The position numbers and the translations under genes are program-made. Source: Selaginella moellendorffii (lineage: Eukaryota > Streptophyta > Lycopodiopsida > Selaginellales > Selaginellaceae). From it: a DNA stretch of 64,000 nucleotides. The DNA is taken from NCBI RefSeq assembly GCF_000143415.4, contig NW_003314261.1, forward strand, positions 3,154,880 through 3,218,879. The letters are read 5' to 3'. Of the stretch, positions 40,070 through 51,548 are shown piece by piece (the first letter of the stretch is position 1; the number at the start of each line of letters is the position of its first letter). Below the pieces are notes generated by a model. That model saw only the letters and a program-made list of their open reading frames with translations, ran no database searches and was not told the DNA's origin.

Positions 40070-42541
40070 ATGCCGCTACCTCGCATGGATTCTGGGGTCT
40101 TGCCGCTTGAGCAGCCGAATGGATCATCCAGCAGGAGATTTCCGAGCGATATCTTCAAAAAGAGGGCCAATGCTTTGCAAATCCTTGAGATTCCTCAGCA
40201 AAACGAGCGAGGAAAGAAAGAACATCGTCAAAACGAGGTGGCATTTTCTTTTTATAAGCGTTTCAAGAGTGGTGTTCATCTTCTTTGTGCTACACCAGAT
40301 CGAAGGATTGCATACGGCGCTAGACGTGGTTAGAAGAGAGATAGTCAATGTCCAGCATGAGGTGTGTGATTGTTTCTTTCTTTCTTCCTTTCGTTTTTCC
40401 TTTTCATTCACATAAGCTCCCGCAGGCTGAGAAGCTCTCGAGTAACATCATGGCTGCGCAACAGGAGTTTTTGCAGCTGGTTTCTCAGGTTTATGGATTT
40501 AGTACTCTGCCACTGGAAGCGTAAAGTCTTTGCAGATACAAAAATGTGTACCAGAGCATACTAAGGATGCCAAACACCTCCCAGACAGAAGATTTTCATC
40601 ACTACGAACCCGTAGTGAGAGCATCTTCAGTAGCTGCTCCACTGGCAGATCAGGCTCTACTGACAGTGGTGGCCCTGGACGAGGTAGCCGAGTCCAAAGA
40701 GAGTTGCTCGGAATGCCGAGCGAGATATCTTCAGATTCCACAAAACAAGTAACGTTGTTCTTGCCATGCAAACTAGTATCTAGCATGATGTTTTCACTTT
40801 ACAGGGTTGGCTGTGGAAGACCCCTCTCATGTCCAATGACAAGTCCCTGAAAAATCGGTGGACTCGAAGATGGTTTGAAGAAGTTTATAACTTTAGTTCT
40901 CGTTGGGACATTTTTTTTATATACCTTGATGCAGGTTCTACTTGAAAGGATTTCTTTTGAGCTACTACAGGGTGAAGGAGAGCTTGACATCGCCGGAGGT
41001 GGATATCCAGGGCAAAGAACCAAGGCGAATCTTTGATGTATGTGTGCCTTCCCATTTAACTTTCTTCTAAGCTACTTTGTTTTTCTTTTGTAAGCTATCC
41101 AGTAGGAGCACGGTCATTCGGAAGCCTCATTGGGACGACCTGGGTAAGAAAGTTCACGATGCAAGGAAATTTGCTCCAGACGGGGATACTCTTGTCGGTG
41201 ATGATCCATCAAGCTTTCTTGGGTTTCTCATCTTTGTTCAGATACCAGAGGTACCGTTGTTTAAATTTTTTGCCTGTATTGAGCCCTTTTCACAGGGAAA
41301 GCTATGCCTGCGAGCAGAAACCACCGAGGTTGCTGCTTCATGGCTCTCGCTGTTTTCTAGACGTCTGATGCAAGTAAGTTAAGTTAGCAAAGTGGTGGTA
41401 TGCTAAAAGAAATGGTTTTATTTCAGACCTCATATGTAGAGAAGGCCCAGGTTTTGCACATGCAACCAGATAAAACTGTGCTCAAGTAACAAGAATGTAT
41501 ATATTTCTTTCCTTGTTCTTAATTTGCTTGTTGTCAGACTGCTGGAAAATCCTAATGTTGAGCACTGGGATTTTAAGGACTGTGCTGATACGGAGTCTTT
41601 ACTTATTGGCCTTTCGGACTTGCTTCCAAGCTGTTCCGTAAGTTGACACCATTCCAGTTTAATTTCCTACTAATGTAACCTCAACTCTTTCAGTCTGTCA
41701 AGAGCCTTAGTTTAGCGAACTGCAAGTTCGGTGACAAAGAGATGTCAAAGATACAAGGACACTTAGCGACCATGTCCATGTCTCTGAAGGTCGCCCTTGA
41801 AAAACTTGACTTTAGCGTAAGTGTAAAGTGAAGTGCCATCGCTATTAGCATTTTGTTGACGCTACAGGAGAATATGATTCGAGCAAAAAGTGCTTCGGGT
41901 CTGGGTTTGGCAATCTCTGAAAGCAGCACGCTCCAGGAACTACTTTTGGACCATAACCAGCTCTCTGACCGGGTTTGCTCATACATATATCGTTTTCACT
42001 GACATGAACCAAAAACTGTAGGGGCTGGAGATTCTTGCAAGAAATATTTGGGAGACTGGCCGTCCTATAACCGCCGCACTTCAGAAACTTTCAGTGGTCG
42101 ACAATGGGATAACCGATAAAGTATTTCATACAGCTTTGAGTGTATAATATTGCCATGACGTTTGCTACCTGTGCAGGGCGTTCACACACTAGCCGATATC
42201 ATCGGCAAGGCACCGCCGCCGATCGGACTCAAAGCTTTGCACATTGGAGAGAACAAGATTTGTGATCAAGGAGCGGCTGTAAGTGAAAGTTTTTATTATT
42301 CTCATTCTTCCAAACAAAATCAAGCTAAAAGGCATTTTTCCAGATTATGAAAATCTCCAAAGCCCTCCCAAGCATCGCCGTCGACTTGCAGAGCAACTTG
42401 AGCGGCGGCGAGATTGTCCTGGCTCAACCAAAAGCAAGCTTTCCATGCGCCAGGATTATTAAGGCAAGTTTTTTCCATTGTCATCTGGGAGGAACACGCC
42501 AGAGCTCGCGTTGGCTGTCCGTCTCCCACACCACAATGTAG
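40070..42541 (+). CDS. PH-domain plus leucine-rich-repeat protein
   Basis: Fifteen exons (40070-40237, 40299-40361, 40426-40488, 40536-40748, 40805-40872, 40935-41037, 41095-41250, 41296-41373, 41427-41485, 41538-41637, 41694-41816, 41868-41972, 42022-42120, 42177-42278, 42344-42541) give 565 residues with phases that sum correctly. A short helical N-terminus ('IEGLHTALDVVRREIVNVQHEAEKL') and a Ser-rich linker precede a PH domain ('GWLWKTPL', 'RWTRRWFYLKGFLLSYYR', '..CLRAETTEVAASWLSLF') and then RNase-inhibitor-type LRRs ('SLSLANCKFGD', 'LEKLDFSENMI', 'LQELLLDHNQLSD', 'LQKLSVVDNGITDKG', 'LKALHIGENKI'). I know no named plant protein with this order; a membrane-lipid-linked scaffold is a guess. 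The last about 60 bases overlap the 3' end of the lectin-like gene on the other strand; the terminal residues are uncertain. Confidence 0.82.
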
Positions 42542-43482
42542 CCGTCGTCCTCCACCGAGAGCCCGGCCGTTCTAACACAATTCGGCTGTGGCTTGCAGTA
42601 GACATTGGATGCGAAGGCAAACTGCGGCTTTCTCCCCCAATTATCCACAATAACCATATTGGAATCGACTTGGAGGCTGACGGAGCACGATGCATACCGG
42701 TTCTTCATGACCCTCCCGCTGTTCCACACCTCCCTCTTGCCACCCAGGCCATCACGCCACTCGTAGAGGACGAAGTAACAGTCGCTCCTGATCAAGGCCT
42801 TGAACTTCTGGTTTTTCGACTCCAAGATGTACGGACCCATGAAGAAGGAGCCGACGGATCCATGCCCGCTGATCATGCTCGTCGCAAAAGGCCAGCAGTC
42901 CTCCACGACGAGGTCCGGATCGCCAGGCACGGCGTCCCGGCGGAGCAAAGAGAAAGCTGACTCGTTCCAAAGATCACGGCCATGCAAGCTCGAGTTGTCC
43001 GTGGTTTCAACGCTCCAAAGCTCCTCTCTGTCCGGCTGTCCCTCCCAAGAGACGTAGTCAATGGCAAAGAGCTTGGAGAAGACGATCATGGATCCATACC
43101 CGTGAGCTTGGGACTCGGTGTAGATGGTGTTGAAGATGTCCCAGTAGGCTTGCTGCAAGGTTTGGGTGGACAAGATCATGGACTTATCGGGCGAGATGGA
43201 ACACAAGCTGTAAACCCTGGAGGGGGCGATGCTGAAGAACCAGAGGCGTATCGAGGCTTTGATCCTGTTCGTGACCATGAACGTATAGCTGAAGCTCCTG
43301 CCTGAGCTGTACGAGGAGTCGTAGGAGAGCTGTCTGATGCGATTGGAGATGGCATTTGTAATCCTCCTGGCTTCGAACTGGGAGAAGCGTCCCACATGCC
43401 TCCTCTCCCGGATCGTCACGCTAGAACCAGGCCAAGGTTGCAGGAAGAGCAATAAGATGACAAGGGATGCCACCTTGATCAT
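42481..43482 (-). CDS. Secreted lectin-like protein with bulb-type lectin C-terminus, copy 1
   Basis: An intronless gene of 333 residues. A signal peptide (about residues 1-21, 'SLVILLLFLQPWPGSS') is followed by about 170 residues I cannot assign ('RFSQFEARRITNAISNRI', 'RLWFFSIAP..VYSLCSISPDKSMILS'), then a bulb-type (monocot mannose-binding) lectin-like half with three beta-strand units: 'SDCYFVLYEW', 'LQVDSNMVIVDNW' and 'LSVEDDGYIVVWE'. Only the middle unit approaches the QxDxNxVxY sugar site, with V for the final Tyr, so mannose binding is doubtful. The leader holds a GA/CT microsatellite (43,497-43,521) and a TATA-like TATATA on the minus strand near 43,530. Its twin is at 54.6 kb. Confidence 0.8.
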   Translation of the reverse strand: MIKVASLVILLLFLQPWPGSSVTIRERRHVGRFSQFEARRITNAISNRIRQLSYDSSYSSGRSFSYTFMVTNRIKASIRLWFFSIAPSRVYSLCSISPDKSMILSTQTLQQAYWDIFNTIYTESQAHGYGSMIVFSKLFAIDYVSWEGQPDREELWSVETTDNSSLHGRDLWNESAFSLLRRDAVPGDPDLVVEDCWPFATSMISGHGSVGSFFMGPYILESKNQKFKALIRSDCYFVLYEWRDGLGGKREVWNSGRVMKNRYASCSVSLQVDSNMVIVDNWGRKPQFAFASNVYCKPQPNCVRTAGLSVEDDGYIVVWETDSQRELWRVPPR

Positions 43483-43496
43483 GGCGTGCCCAGAGA

Positions 43497-43521
43497 GAGA
43501 GAGGGGGAGAGAGAGAGAGAA
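43497..43521. repeat. GA/CT microsatellite in the lectin leader
   Basis: Runs of GAGAGAGAG just upstream of the lectin start (CT-rich on the sense strand). An equivalent run of pure GA at about 55,650-55,669 precedes copy 2, so it was duplicated with the gene and has since changed length. Confidence 0.85.
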
Positions 43522-43619
43522 TTCCTCCTATATAAAACAAGCGTTTTGAATGTACATTATCGTAGCTGCCAAGTTTTGTCTGGACTCATTTATAAAAAGT
43601 GGCTCGGGCGCCGAAGCTC

Positions 43620-45077
43620 TCTTTGAACTTATCATGTTTGTATCGGACTATAGGCTGCGAACAAAGTTACAAGTGGTGTAGATCTTGAAGTGAGTTTTGA
43701 GTCGTTGATCCTATGCCTTCATGACCATCCTATGTCGTATAAGGGCCAGCCAAGCTGGGGCCCAACCACTCCATCGAGATCGTGAAGAACGATCCTGTAT
43801 ACGATGCTGAAGCATTCCAATATCTTCCGAATTCCAATCTAAGGTGTGACAAAAGAATGGACCCAGCAAATGCTGGAGAACGTACCCTTTAATTTGGAAG
43901 TCATGTTTGTTATTTAAGATATATTTGATAACTAAGCAAGAACTCAACCACAACAAAGCTTCTGGGAGTTCTACTACCCATGTTCAGTACGTATAAGAGC
44001 ATGGGTATGATTCTAGGGATATTCTTATATATATTGTGTTATTGAGATTGGACACACCAGTCAGAAATCGATTTTCATTGGATCTTGAGTGTGTGGCAAG
44101 GTTGCAAGATTCCCTCACAATAGATGGTGACCACAGTGGGATGCCTCTAGCTGAGACATCATCCCAGATGTAGATCTATACACTCTTGACAAAGGAAAAT
44201 AGATGGTGGCTGCAACCCTTCAATAAACATCAGCGTTGATATTTTTGCCACTCTCACAGAAGATGGGGATCACTTTGAGAGCACCACACATTCCTGAAGG
44301 CTTTTTATGATATTGGTCGATTGAGGAACAGTATTAAATCACTAATATTATTAAAAATCTTATTAGAAGTTCTTAAATTTTAAGATATCCATCATCTCAA
44401 AATTGTTGATAAAATTTTTCACCTAAAAAGGAAGGCTCCAGAATATAATCCTTTATTAAGGTATATACTCTATAAAGTCTAAAGACTAAGGTTCCAAATA
44501 TATAATAGGGATAATGGCATGACACATTGTTTAACTCCTCATTAAATGTGTTTGTCCTTATTTTGCTATCATATTAAAGCTTCTAGCCATCATCACTGGA
44601 TAATTACTTTAATATAAAGAGGTATCACATTAAGGCATACATCACTGGCTCACTTCAATATCCAAAAGTATCACATTAAAGCTTATAACCACAAACCAAC
44701 AAAGTTTCCATCTCTTAGATAGGAAAAAAAATTGGTTATATTCCTGTTTATTTGGGAGATGAAAATGTTCTTATTTGGAAAAAGAAAATTTTAAACCTCA
44801 TTGGTTTATACTTTTCTTAAACATTCTGATTCCCTCTTAGGTCCATAGTGTCTATTCAGTTGGGCAAATTCACCCAAATGGAGTAGTGTTTATATATATG
44901 GCAAATCTTAAAAGTATCACAAGACTCTCTTGTTAGTATAGAATTTAGTGTCTTATTATATAGTGAGAATAACATAGCTTCAAGTACTGGTCCAGATGGC
45001 ACAAGGAGAATGGTGTGCATTGGAAATGATGAGAGAAGCATGAAGATTCGTTAATCATAGGAAGAAAGCATTTCTTC
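43620..45077. other. AT-rich insertion in the upstream region of lectin copy 1
   Basis: Upstream of copy 2, a GGCGCCAAAGC word (about 55,757) is followed at once by a CATATCAC..TAGCCATCG block (about 55,780-55,800). Upstream of copy 1 the matching words are at about 43,609 and 45,079, separated by about 1.45 kb of AT-rich DNA. The intervening DNA is therefore probably an insertion in copy 1 (or a deletion in copy 2). It holds no recognisable coding sequence or terminal repeats. Confidence 0.5.
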
Positions 45078-45264
45078 GCACATATCACATAGCCATCGAC
45101 TTTTCCTCCCAATTCCCCTCGTGCAATCGGGTTTTGGTTTGTCCAAAACTGAAGAGATTTCCTCCCAGACTATATCATATTTGTTTCGCATCCAATCTTT
45201 TTCATTCTTGGAGAGACTTTCCTTCACCGTAGTTTCTAAAGCGAAAGAGATTATATGGAGTTTA

Positions 45265-45269
45265 AGTTC
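45265..45269. repeat. Target-site duplication AGTTC, left (outer copia element)
   Basis: AGTTC immediately precedes the left LTR and is repeated immediately after the right LTR at 53,858-53,862. Confidence 0.9.
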
Positions 45270-45406
45270 TGATAAGGATGAACAGGGTCTTGTTCATCAC
45301 AAGAGGCTACAAAGGAAAACACACCCTACTCTCTGGTGTCCCCTAACTGCCTACCGCGCCTCTAGAGAGCTCTGGAGAATATGCTATGCCAAGCATATTC
45401 GTGTCA
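45270..45406 (-). repeat. Outer element 3' LTR
   Basis: 137 bp. It shares the GATAAGGATGAACAGGGTC start (plus strand) and the GCATATTCGT end with the 117-bp LTR at 53,741-53,857, and has a 20-bp insertion plus substitutions. A purine tract reading GAGTGGGAG on the minus strand adjoins it at 45,407-45,415, as expected of the polypurine tract. Confidence 0.9.
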
Positions 45407-45433
45407 CTCCCACTCGAGCACTAAGGTGCTCGC

Positions 45434-47182
45434 TCAAGGAGCTCTCTCACGCCAAGTGCTTGTACGTGTCGCTGGAACAAAGGAGGTAACGCCTTGGTAA
45501 AAATATCTGCAACCTGCTCTGTTGTTCCACACTGGATGAGCTCCAAAAACACGCTGGCTCACTTGATCTCGAATATAATGGAACTGCACCTGGAAATGTT
45601 TGGTACGCCCAATAGCACCCTGGTTATCGCAAAAGATAACTGTTGGCGCTAGCTGAGAATAGCCGATGCCATCCAAAAGCTGTCATAGCCAGCAACATTC
45701 CTTAGCTGCTTGAGTAGCTGCAACATACTCTGCTTCGGTCGACGATAACGCTATAATTGACTGTCACTTACTGCACCATGTGAGAGCGCCGCTGCCGAGA
45801 CTAAAAATATAACCTGAGGTGGATCTGCGCTGCTCAACCTCGCCTGCAAAGTCAGCGTCCGTGAAGCCAAACAGTCGCATACCTGCTGGGACTTTGGAGT
45901 ACGTGAGTGCAAAATGTCTGGTCCCCTTCAAGTAGTGAAAGATACGTTTGACTGCTAACCAATGAAGAAATCCTGGAGTCTCGAGAAATTGGGACACTGC
46001 TCCCACTGAAAAAGCCAAATCTGGCTGTGTGCAAACCATTAGGTAGACTAAGCTGCCAACCATCTGTCGGTACGGTATCTGCTTCATCTTCTCGCATTCC
46101 TCGACTGTTTGTGGGACTTGATCTTTGCTGAGATGGAGGCCGGCTTCCATAGGAGTTGACGCTTCATTCAGCCCAGCAAAATGAAACCTCTCCAAGATAT
46201 CGTCAACATACTTCTGCTGTGATAATTGTATGATGCCAGCCTGCCTGTTGCGTATAATCTCGATCCCCAAACAATATTTCACTGGTCCAAGATCCACCAT
46301 CTTAAGTCGTGCCTGTAGCTCACGCTTGAGCTGCTGCGAGTTGGACCGACTAGTAGACAATCGTCTACATAGAGTGCAAGATAAATATATGTTGTACCTA
46401 ACTTGCGAAGATAAAAGTTAGAATCTGCTGAAATACTCACAAAACCGATGGAGAGTAGATAGCTGTTCATCATCGCATGCCACTGCCGTGGAGACTACTT
46501 TAATCCATATAAAGCCTTCTTAAACTTGCACGCCTTTGATGACATATCCTTCTGGCTGAAGGACATAAACTTCCTCGTCAAGATCGCCATAGAGAAACGC
46601 CGTGGTGTGCTCCACGTCTAAATTCTGCTGGGCTGCAAGATTGAGTAACAAGCGGATAGAGGCCATCTCCATGAGAGACGAATACTCAGAATTTGCTGCT
46701 GCTTGCCACTGCTCACACTCAGGACTGGAGAGTGCCTCACGCAAATTCTTGGGAACCAAGATATCTTGGCCTTGACAGAATAATTCCAGAAACGCCTGGA
46801 GGAGCTGCTGCATAGTAGAACGTGTTGGAACCACTTGGAGCTGTCTGGGCACGCTCTCTAGCTTGAGCTTGCTGCCGAGAAGCTCGGCGGGCAGCCTGAA
46901 AGTCAAGCCGTTCTTGAAATTGTGCCCCTGCTTCTGTGAGTGTGCGGATCCGAGTAGATCGTCTTAGCACTGGCTGTGGTGAAGGCTGAGTACTCCACTT
47001 AAGCCCATCTCTCCGCCAACTGGAGGAGACGTTGGCCTGAAGTGTCGTGCCAAAAATACCGCCTGCTGGTGGGTTGAGAGAATTTATCGGAGTGCTCCCA
47101 CTCGCTTCAGCATCACTTGCCGCTGCGTCTATAGGGACGGGCTGATTGGATCCTGCTGCTGGAGCTGCACTTGCGCTAGGGT
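45434..47182 (-). pseudogene. Outer copia reverse transcriptase / RNase H half
   Basis: On the minus strand the order is: a Pro/Ser-rich linker, 'EQWQAAANSEYSSL', 'TAFLYGDLDEEVYVLQPEG', 'YIYLALYVDDCLLVG' (the YVDD catalytic box), 'YCLGIEIIRNRQAGIIQLSQQKYVDDIL', 'ASTPMEAG', 'RQMVGSLVYLMVCTQPDLAFSV', then the RNase H segment 'GFTDADFAGEVEQRRSTSGY' and 'STEAEYVAATQAAKE'. Several frameshifts and stops separate these pieces, and part of the fingers region is missing. It continues the reading order from the gag-integrase half beyond the inner insertion. Confidence 0.85.
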
Positions 47183-47187
47183 TCTCT
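47183..47187. repeat. Target-site duplication, left (inner copia element)
   Basis: TCTCT here against CCTCT after the right LTR (or CTCTT at 47184-47188 and 51686-51690, depending on the exact LTR end). Removing the inner element and one copy restores an unbroken outer frame reading D-E-E-E-N-P-S-A. Confidence 0.8.
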
Positions 47188-47304
47188 TGTTGAGAGTGGC
47201 CCTGTGCCACGTGGCTAGTCCACGTGGAGAGACACGAGTCTTCACCGGTTCACCATTGCTATGACGGATCTTGAGCACCTTCACACGGTTTCACCTTTCG
47301 TTAG
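47188..47304 (+). repeat. Inner element 5' LTR
   Basis: 117 bp, TGTTGAGAG..CTTTCGTTAG. It contains two CACGTG G-box cores (47208-47213 and 47221-47226). Against the 3' LTR it has an extra CTAGTCCACGTGG-like insertion and lacks about 35 bp after CACCAT. Confidence 0.88.
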
Positions 47305-47305
47305 A

Positions 47306-47317
47306 TGGTATCGGAGC
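47306..47317 (+). other. Primer-binding site (initiator Met tRNA type), inner element
   Basis: TGGTATCGGAGC differs by one base from the usual plant copia site TGGTATCAGAGC, complementary to the 3' end of initiator Met tRNA. It begins one base after the LTR end. Confidence 0.88.
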
Positions 47318-50300
47318 AATGCCTGGGAGAGCGAGAAGAATTCGAAACCGTAGGATCAGGGCGACACTTGCTAGGGTGAATCGGAGCCTCCGTCTACGTA
47401 AACAGAGGCGTGCCCTAATCCAAACGCTCCAGGCCTTGCAAGAGGCACTGAACGACTAAGAACCTGGACCTAGACTTGAACGAGTGGTGGGATTGGGTGT
47501 CGGCACCCATGGCAGCCACTGTTCCTACAAATCCGCAATCCACCACCTATTTCCCCTCCCATCAGAAATCCGACTGTGCCTACAGCGGATATCGTTTCAG
47601 TGGACGCAAATCCACCAAAATTTGATGGGAGGAACTGGCGCTTCTGGAAGACAAAATTCGAATCCTATATGGATGAACGAGGCCTCTGGGACATCACCAA
47701 AGGAACTGAGACACTTCCAGATACAGCTACAGTGGATGAAACTGCGAAGTATCGCAAGAAGGACCGGAGAGCTTTGGGCAAATTCCATGCAGCGCTGGAG
47801 GGGCGAGAATTCCATTGCATTGGACGGTGCAAGAGTGCGTGGGAGGCCATGAAGCAGACTTACCAGATCCCTTCAACATCCCATCGCATATTTTTACGGA
47901 AGCAGCTTCATGCATTGGTGATAGCTGAAGGGGATGACCTCAAGGATCATCTTGCTGGTGTGAGAACCATCTTAGATGATCTTAAGGATGTGGGAGCAAA
48001 CATAGAGGATGAAGAAGAAGCAGAGCTGGTGCTCGTCACACTTCCTCCATCCTTTGATCCTCTCATACGTAGCCTCACTACCACTGGAACTCCTCTAACC
48101 CTGAATGGCGTGATCAGTAGCCTCCAGGACGATGATCTGAGACGAAGAGCAACAACAGGATCAGAGGCCGTTGCATTCTACTCTTCTCTCAGGAAAGAAA
48201 CAGTGAACAAAGGGAAACAAGGAGCCTCGTCATCCAAGAAGCCCAAGTGTTCTCATTGCAACAAGAAAGGCCATGACGAAGCTCAATTCTGGGTGAAAAA
48301 TCCATCTCTCAAGCCTGTAAGGAACAATGCAAAGAAAAAGGTGGTACACGCCTTCATCTTGTCACGAGCTATGGCTGTGGCAGCACTGTCTGCAGAGTGC
48401 ATCTACCTGGATTCTGCTGCTACAGACCATATGTTCAACAGTGATAAGTACTTTGAAGCCTATGTTCCTACAGCCACAGAGAAGAATGTCATCGTTGGCA
48501 ATGCCCAGCAGCTTGCTGTGAAAGGAGTTGGAACCATCAAGTTCACTTTACCACAAGGAATAGTCGTAAAGATCCACGAGGTTCTTTATATTCCTGGTTT
48601 ATGTGCTAATTTGTTCTCTGTGGGACAATTTGCTGAGGATGGGTATCAGTTCGCCATTACACCTCGCCAATTCCAGCTGATCTCGACCACAGGAGCCATC
48701 CTCACAGCGTCCCGGCCTGGACGGCGTGACCTCTACCGCCTTACCATGCTGCCAGATCTTGCTGGACGGAGTCCTGGCCTACACGCACAAAAGACAACGA
48801 CCAGTCACTCACTGGAGCTTTGGCACGCACGCCTGGGGCATCCTAGTGCTGATAGAATCAAGCAGCTCGCACGTGAGCAGATGGTTGAAGGTCTAGACCT
48901 GGACCCAAGAGCCGTTCTTCCATTTAGCCAGGGCTGTCAGCTAGGAAAATCCACTCGCCAACCTTTCCCCAAGACTGGAGCATCTCGAGCTACAGAGCTC
49001 ATGGAACTTGTACACACTGATGTGTGTGGCCCGATGGCCACCACAGCAGTGGGAGGTATCCAATACTTTATCAGTTTCATTGATGACTACAGTCGTCGCA
49101 CAATGATCTACCCTATGGCTCGCAAATCCCAATCGTTACACTACTTCCAGACTTTCAAGGATATGGGAGAAACACAAACTGGGAAAATGCTCAAGCGATT
49201 GAGAAGTGATGGTGGAGGCGAATTCACTTCCAATGCTTTCAACCAGCTGTGTGAGCAAGGAGGGATTGTGCGAGAACTTACAACGCGAGAGACTCCACAA
49301 CAGAATGGCGTAGCTGAGCGCAAGAATCGCACACTAGTGGAGAGTGCTCGGGCAATTCTACTTTCCAGTGGTTTGCCTCGCAGCTTCTGGTTTCACGCTG
49401 TCTTGACGGCGAACTATCTCCAGAACCGGCTCCCCACCTCTGCCCTTGCTGACATCACTCCTGAAGAAGCATGGAGTGGCAAGAAACCTACAGTTACGCA
49501 TCTGAGAATATTCGGGTGTGACGTGGGCACACATCCCTGATGGAATGCGCAAGAAATTGGATCCCAAGAGCCAGAAGGCTGTGTTTGTGGGCTACAGCCT
49601 CGATCACAAAGCCTATCGTCTCTGGAATCCAATCACGAAGCAGGAGATCCTGAGCAGAGATGTGGTTTTCAACGAGAATTCGTTTCTTCCTTCTAGTCAA
49701 GGTTCTACTTCCAGACCTACCTTGACCGAAGAAAATGACGTTGAAGCGGAACAAGATCAGTTGACTGTCGGCACTATCACTGTGCCGCTTCAAACAGTCC
49801 CTACACAACAACCCATGCCCGCTTCTACTCCAACACCACCAACCCCGCCGCCTCCTCCAGATCCTCTACGCAGATCGATCCGCACAAGGCGGCCTACTGA
49901 GGGTCTCATCGAGACAATGGTCTCCTCTCGTGCAGCTGGGACTCCTACTGTTCCGAGGACCTATGGAGAAGCCATGGCCTCACAGGAAGCGTCTTACTGG
50001 CGTGTAGCAATGGAAGCCGAGATTGCTTCACAGCAAAAGAACGAGACACATGTTCTTGTTCCAACTGTGGCTTCCAATCGCCAGATTATCAAGAGCATGT
50101 GGGTGTATGCTCTGAAGCTTAATCCTGATGGCTCGGTTCGCTACAAGGCGCGATTGGTGGCGAAAGGATGCTCGGAAGTTCCTGGACTTGACTACAACGA
50201 CACCTTTGCTCCAGTGGTTAAGCATTCTACTCTTCGTTCCTTGATTAATTTTGTTGCGGTGGGAGACTTTGATCTGGAACAGATGGATGTGACCACGGCG

Positions 50301-50486
50301 TTTCTTTATGGCGCGCTTGAAGAAGAAATCTATATGGCACAGCCAGAAGGATTTCTAGCCGCTGGAAAAGAGGATCATCTCTGGCTTCTCAAGAAAGCTG
50401 TCTACGGCTTGGAACAAGCACCCAGATCTTGGTACAAACGCTTTGACGATTTTATACTAAGTGTGGGCATTTCCCGTAGCGAGGCA

Positions 50487-50537
50487 GTAGCACAATCCAA
50501 GGTAAGTAGAGCCTCGAAGGTACATGAAGATGCGTTT
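50487..50537. repeat. Inverted copy of 50,977-51,027 beside the N gap
   Basis: This stretch is the reverse complement of 50,977-51,027 with about three mismatches over 51 bp. It replaces the expected RT sequence just after 'FDDFILSVGISRSE'. A further direct repeat GATATTTCTTTTGCC occurs at 50,549-50,563 and 50,905-50,919. It looks like a rearranged fragment or an assembly join of two element copies. Confidence 0.85.
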
Positions 50538-50616
50538 GTACGCGCCCAGATATTTCTTTTGCCAGGTCCATAATCATCGCTTAATGTTTCTCCAGGTTAA
50601 GCGAGATCTTTGCAGC

Positions 50617-50904
50617 NNNNNNNNNNNNNNNNNNNNNNNNNNNNNNNNNNNNNNNNNNNNNNNNNNNNNNNNNNNNNNNNNNNNNNNNNNNNNNNNNNNN
50701 NNNNNNNNNNNNNNNNNNNNNNNNNNNNNNNNNNNNNNNNNNNNNNNNNNNNNNNNNNNNNNNNNNNNNNNNNNNNNNNNNNNNNNNNNNNNNNNNNNNN
50801 NNNNNNNNNNNNNNNNNNNNNNNNNNNNNNNNNNNNNNNNNNNNNNNNNNNNNNNNNNNNNNNNNNNNNNNNNNNNNNNNNNNNNNNNNNNNNNNNNNNN
50901 NNNN
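50617..50904. other. Assembly gap (288 N)
   Basis: A run of N in the reverse transcriptase part of the inner retroelement. Its true length is unknown. Confidence 1.
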
Positions 50905-51548
50905 GATATTTCTTTTGCCGTGAGCAAAGTTAGCCAATTCCTAGCTAATCCTGGATCTCAACATTGGGCAGCGGTGAAACGCATCTTCAGGTACCTTCGA
51001 GGTACTACTTACCTTGGATTGTGCTACCAGGGAAAAGCGCTTACCCTCACGGGCTACTGTGATGCTGATTTTGGGGGAGACTGTGACACACGCAAGTCCA
51101 CCTCTGGCTATTCGTTTTCCCTGGGCAGTGCGACAGTCTCGTGGTGCAGCAGGAAGCAAAGTACAGTGGCAACCTCTAGTACTGAAGCAGAATATTTGGC
51201 AGCCTCACAAGCTACCAAAGAAGGTGTGTGGTTACGCTCACTACTTTCTAACCTTGGTGTGAGTGTGAAGACTCCCACTCGCCTCTTCTGTGACAATCAA
51301 AGCTGCATTGCGTTAGCGGCCAATCCTCGCTTTCATTCACGCACCAAACACTTTGGGATTCACCATCATTTTGTTTGTGAGAAAGTGGAAGATGGCACAA
51401 TTGAGCTGATCTACTGCGACACGACCACTCAGGTTGCAGATATCTTCACAAAAGCACTACCCCGAGATCGATTTCAAGTCCATCGCGAAGGGCTGGGACT
51501 TTCTCCACTGGTGAGCATCACTCGTGATGGCCACAGTGCCAGTGGGAG

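Noticed and set aside
50617-50904. Run of N translated as an open frame
   Set aside because: It is an assembly gap, not sequence.
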